Shown here: positions 42,942 through 51,601 of the stretch, in pieces
Position numbering within the stretch: the first letter of the stretch is position 1
How the letters are laid out: the number at the start of each line of letters is the position of its first letter
Origin: JABSSA01 sp039960995
Lineage (GTDB): Bacteria > Pseudomonadota > Alphaproteobacteria > Rhodobacterales > Rhodobacteraceae
DNA: 64,000 nucleotides
Reading direction: 5' to 3'
NCBI GenBank assembly: GCA_039960995.1
Contig: JBDVKF010000076.1
Coordinates: 62,001 to 126,000 of the forward strand
The notes under the pieces: generated by a model
Told to the model about the DNA's origin: nothing
The model's database searches: none
The model's input: the letters and a program-made list of their open reading frames with translations, nothing else
Made by a program: the position numbers and the translations under genes

Positions 42942-44024
42942 TTATGCCAAATTTGCTGAGACCGCTTTCTCGTCCCATTGGATACCCAAGCCGGGGCCCC
43001 TTGGTGTTAGGCACCCATTTTCCAACGCGTAAGGTTCGGCAATCAATGATCCCGCTATATCCATGAATTCAAGGTAGTGTGCATTTGGCGTTGCGGCCAA
43101 TGCATGCGCGCTGGCTTCGATAAACAGATGACTGGAAACCGGGATTGATGCGGCTTGAGCGATCGGAGTTGCGCGTTGCCACCCGGAAAGGCCGCCAATT
43201 TTGACCAGATCAGGCATTGCGAAATCCGTGGTTCCCGCTTGGATCGCCCGCGCCGCGTCTGCAGGATGCCACCAGTTTTCACCCGACTGAATTGGGGTCG
43301 ACACATTTGTGCGAATGGCTTGATAACCGGCGAAATCTTCTGCGGGCACTGGTTCTTCGATCCAGGTCAGGTTGATGCCAGAGTCTTCAAACAGGCGAAT
43401 ACGACGAATGGCTTCCGGAGCTGTTAGCGCTTGATTGAAGTCCAGCATCAACGGCATGCCCGGTCCGATCATGTCGCGAATGAGTGTCAAAGCTGCCAAA
43501 TCTTCCTGTGCTGTCTCAAAGCCCAGCTTGAATTTTACGGCGCGAAACCCGCGAGCCAGCGTATCTTCGACAAGGTATTCATCCCGTCCGGGTACAAACA
43601 CCCCCTGACTGTCATAACATTGGATTGGGGTATGTTCGGCGCCAAACAGCTGCGCGACAGAGCAATTTCGCGTCTGCGCGGCAATGTCCCAAAGGGCCAT
43701 GTCGATGCCGGCAAGAACCATGCCCACGACCCCTTGGCGCCCCAAAAGTGTAAATCGCGCAGACATCGCCGCCGCGATGTCTCGCGGAGCCGCGGGTTCA
43801 CCGATCAATGTTTCGGACAAATCTTCGGCAAAATGCACCAGCGCGCGCAATATCAAAGGCGTATAAGCGAATACATAGCTGCGCCCAACAATGCCGTCGC
43901 GCGTTTCAATGTCAAACAAGACTAGCGGCGCTTTTGGGATCGAGACCTGAGCCGTGGAAATAGGTCGATCCAACGGTGCAAATACGGGTCGCGCACGGAT
44001 TGCGGAAATTATCGAAGCCGTCAT
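42942..44024 (-). CDS. Mandelate racemase/muconate-lactonizing enzyme family protein
   Basis: A 360-residue enolase-superfamily enzyme with catalytic K-x-K in FRAVKFKLGF, metal ligands Asp in MLDFNQAL and Glu in LTWIEEPVP, the SGENWWHP loop, and a His in SSHLFIEAS, as in the mandelate racemase subgroup. It abstracts the alpha proton of an acid; substrate unknown. The ATG at 44024 follows GAGG. Upstream frames are rejected for lack of family likeness. Confidence 0.9.
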   Translation of the reverse strand: MTASIISAIRARPVFAPLDRPISTAQVSIPKAPLVLFDIETRDGIVGRSYVFAYTPLILRALVHFAEDLSETLIGEPAAPRDIAAAMSARFTLLGRQGVVGMVLAGIDMALWDIAAQTRNCSVAQLFGAEHTPIQCYDSQGVFVPGRDEYLVEDTLARGFRAVKFKLGFETAQEDLAALTLIRDMIGPGMPLMLDFNQALTAPEAIRRIRLFEDSGINLTWIEEPVPAEDFAGYQAIRTNVSTPIQSGENWWHPADAARAIQAGTTDFAMPDLVKIGGLSGWQRATPIAQAASIPVSSHLFIEASAHALAATPNAHYLEFMDIAGSLIAEPYALENGCLTPRGPGLGIQWDEKAVSANLA

Positions 44025-44206
44025 CAGGTACCTCAGCAAAGTTTGACCTTTACTACCATGCGAGTGATCCAAATGAGTGTCCAGACACCCAGTATCGCGA
44101 GGGCATGTCTGAACGTGAGTCATTTGCGATTGAAGCCAACCAAAGCGTCCTTTCGGACGTTATATTCGAAATTGAGAAGAGCCATGCGTTGGAGTAACCT
44201 TCCCCT

Positions 44207-44947
44207 ATGGATAGGGTATTTAGAAGTCTTTTGATGATTGCAGTGATCGGTGTCGGGATCGCTGGATTCATGAATCGAGGGATTGTGTGGCAGCGCATTT
44301 GGGGATCGTCTGCGGATATTGTGGAAGTTCGGGAACAGGTTAGACCTGATCTTTCCACAAGATTGGAACAATCAGGTTTTCAGTGGGGTGCAGAGACATT
44401 TATCCGCGTTTTCAAAGAAGAACGTGAACTCGAAGTTTGGCTGCGCACAGAAGAAACATTTGAGCTGTTTGATTCCTATGAGATTTGCAATCATTCAGGT
44501 GATCTTGGGCCGAAATTGCGTGAAGGGGATCATCAGTCTCCCGAAGGGTTGTATGAAGTCGACAGTGCAGCGATGAATCCGAATAGCAGCTATCATCTGT
44601 CGTTCAATCTGGGTTTTCCAAATAGATATGACCGTGCCCATGGTAGAAGCGGCAGTTTTCTGATGATCCACGGCGATTGCGTGTCCGTTGGGTGCTATGC
44701 AATGACGGATGATGGGATCGAAGACATCTATCTGATCGTCGAGGCTGCGCATCAAGCGGGTCAAAGCCACGTCCAAGTGCACGCCTTTCCATTCGAGATG
44801 ACCAACGAACGCCTGTCTAAAGAACGCGACAACAGGTGGTATGCATATTGGAGCAACCTAAAAACAGGCTACGATCTGTTCGAAGCCAACCGCATTCCAT
44901 CGAAAGTATCGGTATTTGAAAAGCGATACACCTTTCAGTCCTTTTGA
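44207..44947 (+). CDS. L,D-transpeptidase (YkuD family, YafK-like)
   Basis: A 246-residue protein with an N-terminal membrane segment (LLMIAVIGVGIAGFM) and a YkuD catalytic motif H-G-x-x-x-S-x-G-C, seen as MIHGDCVSVGCYAM. The sequence resembles YafK-type murein enzymes, which form or cut peptidoglycan cross-links. It stands on the plus strand between two minus-strand units. Confidence 0.88.
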   Translation: MDRVFRSLLMIAVIGVGIAGFMNRGIVWQRIWGSSADIVEVREQVRPDLSTRLEQSGFQWGAETFIRVFKEERELEVWLRTEETFELFDSYEICNHSGDLGPKLREGDHQSPEGLYEVDSAAMNPNSSYHLSFNLGFPNRYDRAHGRSGSFLMIHGDCVSVGCYAMTDDGIEDIYLIVEAAHQAGQSHVQVHAFPFEMTNERLSKERDNRWYAYWSNLKTGYDLFEANRIPSKVSVFEKRYTFQSF

Positions 44948-44980
44948 TGCGTTCTCAGTGCGTAGCCGTCAGCACCATCC

Positions 44981-46135
44981 TTAGCTCTTATAAGGATCAA
45001 GGCTGTCGCGCAGGCCATCACCGAGGAAGTTGAACGCCAAAACCACGATAATGATCGGCAACATCGGGATCGCCGTCCATGGATAGATTTCTATGGATGC
45101 CAAGTTCTGTGCATCATTCAGCATCACGCCCCATGACACTGCCGGTGCGCGCAATCCGAGACCAAGGAATGACAAAGCGGTTTCGCCAAGGATCATGGCC
45201 GGGATAGACAGGGTCGCCGATGCGATCAAGTGGCTCATAAAATTTGGCAGCAAATGACGTCGGATGACGCGGGCTGGTTTGGCTCCCATCATTTCGGCGG
45301 CTCGGACATATTCCTCCTCTCTCAACGAGAGGAACTTACTTCGGACGGCTCTGGCAAGCCCGGGCCAGTCAAGAAGCCCGAGGATGATGGAGATGATAAA
45401 GAACACAGAGACCGGGCCCCAATTTGATGGGACCGCAGCGGATAAGGCAAGCCAAAGCGGTAGTTCGGGGAGAGATCGCAAAATCTCGATCGAGCGGTTT
45501 ACGACCCAATCCACCCAACCGCCAAAATAGCCGGCCATAGCGCCGAAACTGATGCCGAGAATGAAGGACACCGTTATGCCAATTAAACCCACGGTCAGCG
45601 AAAGTTGCGCGCCATAAAGAATGCGCGACAAGACATCACGACCCAGCCGGTCTGATCCAAGAATGAACACGGTGGCACCTTCGGGTGCGCAGACCAGATG
45701 GCGACTGGTTTCAAACAATCCAAACAGTTTGTAGCTTCCGCGTTCGCAGAAGAATTGCAACGGCATGGGTCGCGTTTTGTCTACCTCGTAGGTCCATTTA
45801 TACTGTTCTAGATCCGCTTCGCCGGTCGTCGGATAGACAAAGGGACCAATGTAATCCCCTTCATGCCACCAATGAATGAATTGCGGTGGGTGGTACAGGT
45901 GATCCGCACTGCGTTCATTCGGGGTATAGGGCGACAGAAAGCCCGCGAAGGGCAGCAACAGATAGCTGAGGAAAAGGAAAATACCCGAGATAAGACCCAG
46001 CTTGTGACGTTTGAATTTACGCCAGACCAAGACCCACCCCGGCGCATCCATGTCGGAACGATCTGGGGCTGAAAGGTCGGTATTTGGATCATACGGGGCG
46101 TCGTCAACATAACGACCGTCATTCAGTTGGCTCAT
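44981..46135 (-). CDS. ABC transporter permease (DppC/YejE type)
   Basis: A 384-residue inner-membrane subunit of a peptide/opine-type importer: one helix near the N-terminus, a periplasmic insert of about 110 residues, then five helices with the EAA loop (EYVRAAEMMGAKPARVIRRH) that contacts the ATPase. It overlaps its partner gene by four bases and is last in a four-gene operon. Confidence 0.92.
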   Translation of the reverse strand: MSQLNDGRYVDDAPYDPNTDLSAPDRSDMDAPGWVLVWRKFKRHKLGLISGIFLFLSYLLLPFAGFLSPYTPNERSADHLYHPPQFIHWWHEGDYIGPFVYPTTGEADLEQYKWTYEVDKTRPMPLQFFCERGSYKLFGLFETSRHLVCAPEGATVFILGSDRLGRDVLSRILYGAQLSLTVGLIGITVSFILGISFGAMAGYFGGWVDWVVNRSIEILRSLPELPLWLALSAAVPSNWGPVSVFFIISIILGLLDWPGLARAVRSKFLSLREEEYVRAAEMMGAKPARVIRRHLLPNFMSHLIASATLSIPAMILGETALSFLGLGLRAPAVSWGVMLNDAQNLASIEIYPWTAIPMLPIIIVVLAFNFLGDGLRDSLDPYKS

Positions 46136-47160
46136 CCTTCGCGCGCTCCGTATCGGATGCGCGGATCAAGAAGGACCAGCAACAAATCTGAAATCATCGT
46201 TCCGATGAGGGTCAGTAAGGCGACAAACATGAGGACGAAAGCGGCAAGGAATTGATCCTGCGATTTGAGGGCCGTCAGCAAGGCAGGCCCAATGGTTTGC
46301 AAACCCAAAACCACAGACACAAGAACCGATCCAGAGACCATGGCAGGCAACAGGTTACCGATATCCGCGACAAAGGGGTTAAAGGCCATGCGCAGTGGGT
46401 ATTTGCTGAGCAGTTTCGTCTGTGACAAGCCTTTGGCCTGCGCTGTTTCGACATAGGGCTTTGACAGTTCATCCAACATATTGGCCCGTAATCGCTGCAT
46501 CATCGCGGCAGCGCCAGACGTGCCAATCACAAAAGTAGGCACGATCAGGTGAACAAGAATAGATTGCATTTTGCCCATCGACATGGCTTCGCCATCATAT
46601 TCCGGTGCCATCAGACCGCCAATTGGAAGGCCAAGATATTTATGTCCGTAATAGAACAAGATCAAAGCAAGCAAAAAGTTCGGTGTCGCGAGCCCAAGGT
46701 AGCCCACGAAAGCAGCCGTATAATCAACCCAAGTTTCTGATTTGGCAGCCGCAAGAACCCCAAGGGGTAAGGCAACCAGATAGACAAACAAAACGGCAGA
46801 CACGTTCACAAGAACAGTCAGCCACAACGTATCGCCAACGATTTCCGAAACCGGGCGGTCAAATTCAAAAGACCAGCCAAAGTCGCCCTGTAGCATGCCG
46901 GAAAACCCATTGGGGCCCGGAATGAGGCCGACCCAGATCATATATTGCTGCCACAGTGGACGGTCCAAGGCGTATTCTTTGCGCAAAAACTCGGCCTGCG
47001 CCACGCCTTCTTCCTGGCCTGTGGCGCGCAGTTCTGCGATTTGATTGGACAGATAATCGCCGGGTGGCAAGTTGATGATTACAAACACGAGGATCGACAC
47101 GACAAACAAGGTCATGAACATCGTGATCAGACGCCAAACGGCATAGCGGACGAACATCAT
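46132..47160 (-). CDS. ABC transporter permease (DppB type)
   Basis: A 342-residue subunit with six helices, the DppB-type N-terminal start (MFVRYAVWRLITMFMTLFVV), and the EAA-like loop LSKPYVETAQAKGLSQTKLL. With the DppC-type subunit it forms the channel of the importer. Overlaps both neighbours by four bases. Confidence 0.93.
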   Translation of the reverse strand: MMFVRYAVWRLITMFMTLFVVSILVFVIINLPPGDYLSNQIAELRATGQEEGVAQAEFLRKEYALDRPLWQQYMIWVGLIPGPNGFSGMLQGDFGWSFEFDRPVSEIVGDTLWLTVLVNVSAVLFVYLVALPLGVLAAAKSETWVDYTAAFVGYLGLATPNFLLALILFYYGHKYLGLPIGGLMAPEYDGEAMSMGKMQSILVHLIVPTFVIGTSGAAAMMQRLRANMLDELSKPYVETAQAKGLSQTKLLSKYPLRMAFNPFVADIGNLLPAMVSGSVLVSVVLGLQTIGPALLTALKSQDQFLAAFVLMFVALLTLIGTMISDLLLVLLDPRIRYGAREG

Positions 47161-49082
47161 TTGCTAAGCTCCGCGAGCTCGGGATCGTCAAAGTAGAATT
47201 CGTCTATGCGATGAACCCCGAAATGCGCGCCGGGTTCCCATGCCCATTTTCCGAATTCAGGTACATTGCGCAAACGATTGGAAACGACGACAGGCTGTGG
47301 CGCTTCAGCGAGAATTCCGATGCCAAATTGGTTTTCCGCATGAATGGCAAGCATCCGTTGCCAAATCTTGGATCGTTCTTCTGTTTCTTGTGTCTCGTCC
47401 CACTTTTCGGACAGCGTCATCAATTCCATGGCGGCCGGTAGTGTTGGCGCTACTCCGGCTTGGCCGCCGGTTTGGTAATGCTGCCCCCATTTTGGCCAAG
47501 CAAAGAATACCTGATCTGTGGGCGCAAGATAGCTGGGCGGGGTGTAGGGTTGAGGCAAACCATTGTCCCAACCGAACCAAACAGCAGCCATAGTCACCCC
47601 GGAAAAGACCCGGTTTCGCAGGATGTCGCGATCTAGGGGGCGCATGACCAATTTCACACCGATATCGCGCCATGTGTCGGTAATGATCGCAAGCGCGTTC
47701 TCAACCTCTTGGCGTTCTCCGGCAGTCTCAATGACAAACTCCATTGGACGTCCGTCCGGCAACAATCGCAGGCCAGACCCTTCACGTTCGGTCAGCCCCA
47801 TCTGGTCCAGTAACTCGTTGGCTTTGTCTGGGTCGTAAATGGCCCAGCGGGACAAGTTTTCGGGGGCGAAGAATGGTGATTTGGCCAGTGCCGTCATGCC
47901 ACCTTCTTTTGCCAAACCAAAATATAAGGCGCGATTGATCATGCGGCGATCAATGCCAAGGCTTAACGCTTGTCTGAACCGTTGATCGCGCATGATTTTC
48001 CGCCAAACCGGATCATTGAAGTTCAGGTTTGGATAGATTGCGATTTGGCTAGCTGCACCGTTGGCCCATAAGAACGTTCGATACGAACCGCCATCTGCCT
48101 CGCCTTTTTTCAAGATCGAAACGTCGCGAAAATCAAGGCCACGCGCCTGCAAATCAACTTGTCCAGCATTGGATTTGGCGGCCACAAGCCCGGCCCCCAC
48201 GATATTCAGTTCCACCACATCGATGTAAGGCAATTGTACGCCGCGCTTATCAATCCGGTGATAATACGGGTTCTTTTCAAAAAGCTGGCGGGTGCTGTTG
48301 CGTTTGGTCGTGGCCGGGACCCATGGTTGCAAAGTTGGCAGCCATGGATTGTCGAACTTGTACATATTGTCGACGCTGTTGTGCAGCGGCGCCCACCCAC
48401 GTACCCGCTTGCGATCGATTTCTTCCTGAAGTTCTTCCGGGTCCGCAAAATCTACATGGAATTCTTTCATGTAATGGGATGGGCGGTAAATAAACGGTGG
48501 TCGCGCACTGGCAAGAGTTTGTAAAAAGTGCGGATTGGGCTTGGGGAATGTCACTATGACAGTGTGTTCATCCGGAAATTGCATGGACCCAACGGTATCG
48601 CCTTGACGCATAATGCCAGATGGCCCGCCAGGGCTAAGTTCCTTGTTGTTGGCAACATGTTCCCACCAGTACCGGAAATCTTCTGACGTAAAGGGCGCGC
48701 CGTCAGACCAGCGGTGCCCCTTGCGCAGATGGAACGTGAACACTTTGTCATCGGTAACTTCAAAGTCGCGAACGATGTCAGGAACAAGGTTGTATTCATC
48801 ATCATAAACGACCAATCGGGAATAGCCGTAAACAACCATTTGACGGACATCTTTTGACCGCGTGACCATTGTGCGCAAGGTGCCGCCTTGTTTGCCGAAG
48901 TTCCGACCCTTTGCTTCAAGATCAACGATCAACGGCTCATCAGGAACACGGTCAAAAATCTCCGGTAAATCGCCATGAGAAATCGGACCCTTCCAGTAAT
49001 CGGTTTCCTGCAGAGTTAATTCAGCACTGGCAGGAAAGGCTATCCCGCAGGCAAGAATGAGGCTCCATAAAAGTTTATGCAT
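47157..49082 (-). CDS. ABC transporter substrate-binding protein (SBP_bac_5)
   Basis: A 641-residue periplasmic binding protein, starting with a signal peptide (LLWSLILACGIAFPASA). The family's sequence features are seen in FHLRKGHRWSDGAPFTSEDF and the later RFRQALSLGIDRRMINRALY. It is longer than most peptide receptors (about 530) and resembles receptors of opine- and agrobacterial-type uptake systems, so the ligand may not be a peptide. It overlaps the ATPase gene by eight bases. Confidence 0.92.
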   Translation of the reverse strand: MHKLLWSLILACGIAFPASAELTLQETDYWKGPISHGDLPEIFDRVPDEPLIVDLEAKGRNFGKQGGTLRTMVTRSKDVRQMVVYGYSRLVVYDDEYNLVPDIVRDFEVTDDKVFTFHLRKGHRWSDGAPFTSEDFRYWWEHVANNKELSPGGPSGIMRQGDTVGSMQFPDEHTVIVTFPKPNPHFLQTLASARPPFIYRPSHYMKEFHVDFADPEELQEEIDRKRVRGWAPLHNSVDNMYKFDNPWLPTLQPWVPATTKRNSTRQLFEKNPYYHRIDKRGVQLPYIDVVELNIVGAGLVAAKSNAGQVDLQARGLDFRDVSILKKGEADGGSYRTFLWANGAASQIAIYPNLNFNDPVWRKIMRDQRFRQALSLGIDRRMINRALYFGLAKEGGMTALAKSPFFAPENLSRWAIYDPDKANELLDQMGLTEREGSGLRLLPDGRPMEFVIETAGERQEVENALAIITDTWRDIGVKLVMRPLDRDILRNRVFSGVTMAAVWFGWDNGLPQPYTPPSYLAPTDQVFFAWPKWGQHYQTGGQAGVAPTLPAAMELMTLSEKWDETQETEERSKIWQRMLAIHAENQFGIGILAEAPQPVVVSNRLRNVPEFGKWAWEPGAHFGVHRIDEFYFDDPELAELSK

Positions 49083-50847
49083 GGCAACGCACCTTGTGCC
49101 CAGGATCGACAGAAATCAAATCAGGTTCAGAAGAGCCGTCAATACGAAAACGCTCAGGCCAGCTTTCAGGGCTTCCGGCCCCTTTGGCGACAAGCCCTAG
49201 ATCAATGGGCCGATTCACATCAGGCTCAGGCTGAGCCGCGATCAACGCTTTGGTGTAGGGATGTTGTGGGTCGTAAAACAACGTATCTGGTGCGGCCTGT
49301 TCGACAATCACACCACGACGCATCACGGCAACTTCGTCGGCAATTCGACTAACCACGGCCAGATCGTGGCTGATGAACAAGTAACTTAGCCCCATTCCTT
49401 CGCTGATACGTTCGAGCAGCGTTAGGATTTGATCTTGGACGGAAACATCCAATGCAGATGTGGGCTCGTCGCAGACCAATAATGCAGGGTCCAAGGTTAA
49501 AGCGCGGGCAATGGACAAACGCTGGCGTTGCCCACCCGAAAAAGCGTGAGGATAGCGTGTCAGCATATCCGGGCTTAATCCAACCCAACGCAACATCTCT
49601 GCTGCTTTGTCTCGACGCGAAGCTCGATTACCGATTGCGTGAATTTCCATTGGTTCAGTCAATGCTTCACCAATGCGCATGCGTGGGCTTAGTGATGAAT
49701 AGGGATCTTGAAAGACCATCTGCGCTTGTCGTTGGAACGCGATACGTTGTCCTCGGTTCATATCGTGAACAGGCAGTTTTTCACCGCCTTCACGGGCGCA
49801 AAAGGTAATCGTGCCCCCTTGGTCTGGGGGTTCAGCCCCCAATGCAATGCGGGCACAGGTCGTTTTGCCTGAACCGCTTTCTCCGACAATGGCCAACGTC
49901 TTTCCGCGTGGCAGAACCAAATCGACGCCTCGACAGGCCTGCACCTTGGCCGCTGCGCGCCAGCCCCCCGATTTAAGCGTGTAGGTCTTGGAAATATTTT
50001 GCATTTCCAGAATAATATCCGTGGACTTTTTTTCAGGCGCTACAGGGGTGGCGACGGCAGGGATCATCGGAGCGGCAGCAAACAATTTCTTTGTGTAGCC
50101 ATGTGCCGGGTCTCCAAGCACAATAGGTGCTGGGCCAGATTCCATCACACGCCCTTTGTTCATCACAACGACTTTCTCGGCCATGTTCGCAACAACACCA
50201 AGATCATGTGTCACGAGTATGACGGCCATCCCGGTGTCACGCTGCAAATCTTTGATCAGGCCCAAAACTTGCGCCTGCGTCGTCACATCCAAAGCTGTGG
50301 TTGGTTCGTCAGCAATAAGAAGATCAGGCTTGGCAACCATTGCCATTGCGATCATCGCCCGCTGACGCATCCCGCCGGACATTTCGAACGGATAAGATCG
50401 CCAAGCACGCTCTGCATCTGGAAACCCGACGCGTTCGAATGTTTCAAGAACGTCACGCTTGGATTCCGTTGTGCTTAGATTGCGATGGACGCGCAACACT
50501 TCGGATACTTGATCGCCAATCCTATGAAGGGGCGACAATGACCGCATCGGTTCCTGAAAGATCATTGAAATGCGATCCCCGCGGATGGCACGCATTCGTC
50601 GACTGGATAAGCTAAGGAGGTCAGTTGGTACATCGGCTTGATTGTAGAGGATTCGCCCCGTACGCAATTGTGCGGCGCCGGGCAAAATACGCAACACTGA
50701 CCGACAGGTCAGCGTTTTGCCGGATCCGGACTCGCCGACCAACGCAAGAGTTTCCCCTGCGTCGATAGAAAAATTAACACCGTACACCACGGGTGGGGCA
50801 TCGCCGAACCCGATGCTCAGGTCTTCAACATGTAAAAGCGGTCCCAT
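49075..50847 (-). CDS. ABC transporter ATP-binding protein, dual domain
   Basis: A 590-residue protein made of two ABC domains: Walker A GESGSGKT with signature MSGGMRQRA and DEPTTALD in the first half, and GESGSGKTTCAR with SGGQRQRLSIARAL and DEPTSALD in the second, each followed by the oligopeptide-type C-terminal extension. It replaces the usual two ATPase genes of a Dpp/Opp importer. First gene of a four-gene operon. Confidence 0.94.
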   Translation of the reverse strand: MGPLLHVEDLSIGFGDAPPVVYGVNFSIDAGETLALVGESGSGKTLTCRSVLRILPGAAQLRTGRILYNQADVPTDLLSLSSRRMRAIRGDRISMIFQEPMRSLSPLHRIGDQVSEVLRVHRNLSTTESKRDVLETFERVGFPDAERAWRSYPFEMSGGMRQRAMIAMAMVAKPDLLIADEPTTALDVTTQAQVLGLIKDLQRDTGMAVILVTHDLGVVANMAEKVVVMNKGRVMESGPAPIVLGDPAHGYTKKLFAAAPMIPAVATPVAPEKKSTDIILEMQNISKTYTLKSGGWRAAAKVQACRGVDLVLPRGKTLAIVGESGSGKTTCARIALGAEPPDQGGTITFCAREGGEKLPVHDMNRGQRIAFQRQAQMVFQDPYSSLSPRMRIGEALTEPMEIHAIGNRASRRDKAAEMLRWVGLSPDMLTRYPHAFSGGQRQRLSIARALTLDPALLVCDEPTSALDVSVQDQILTLLERISEGMGLSYLFISHDLAVVSRIADEVAVMRRGVIVEQAAPDTLFYDPQHPYTKALIAAQPEPDVNRPIDLGLVAKGAGSPESWPERFRIDGSSEPDLISVDPGHKVRCHA

Positions 50848-51006
50848 TCAACGTCCTAGCCGGATATGCACGCGTTTGCAGTCAAGCCTATTCAGAGGCG
50901 GGCGTCCATAGCGACGTGATCACAACATGACACCAAGGTGAAAGAAGGCCTACACTTTGGAGGCTAGCGCTGCCATGTTGGGGTGTCACATACGAGCGAG
51001 GGTGCA

Positions 51007-51498
51007 ATGAGCCGACTGGATGTTTTTATCAATCGAATGGTGTCGCAACGGGCCTGTCTGAACCATGGCGCTGCACTGACACAAGGCATGTCAGGACCCG
51101 TTTTTGAACTTGGCTTGGGAAATGGGCGAACCTATCACCATATGACCGAAATCATGTCGGACCGAGATATATTCGTGTTTGAACGGGCAATCGCGTCGCA
51201 TCCAGACAGTACTCCCCCAGAAGACCGTGTCTTTCTTGGCGATGTGTTCGAAACCTTGCCCAAGGCGTTGGCGCAATTCGGACCAACGGCAAGTTTAATC
51301 CATGCGGATTTAGGCGGGCACAATGCCGAAAAAAACGTGACATTCGCACAACGCATTTCGCCATTTATTGAGCCGATGTTGGCAGTTGGTGGAATCATGC
51401 TGTCCAGCGACCGGATGTTTTTTGAGTCTCTCGAAGAGCAACTGTTGCCGCAAGATGCGGTAGAGGGACGGGTCTTTATCTACAAACGCGTGACGTAA
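51007..51498 (+). CDS. Class I SAM-methyltransferase-like protein (paralogue)
   Basis: A 163-residue protein related to the last gene of the glyco operon: the same motif I (FELGLGNGRTYHHM), a shared HPDSTPPEDRVFLGDVFETL stretch and a similar end. The ATG at 51007 follows GAGGG. It is divergent from the ABC operon. The ligand site resembles SAM enzymes, but activity is unproven. Confidence 0.75.
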   Translation: MSRLDVFINRMVSQRACLNHGAALTQGMSGPVFELGLGNGRTYHHMTEIMSDRDIFVFERAIASHPDSTPPEDRVFLGDVFETLPKALAQFGPTASLIHADLGGHNAEKNVTFAQRISPFIEPMLAVGGIMLSSDRMFFESLEEQLLPQDAVEGRVFIYKRVT

Positions 51499-51601
51499 CG
51501 GCGCGCGCGACGCGTTCTGGTTGCAATCATCCACAGCCCAGATACCCTGATGACAAATAATTGACCCGGAACGGGGCGACATTTGATCAGGGAGGATCAC
51601 A

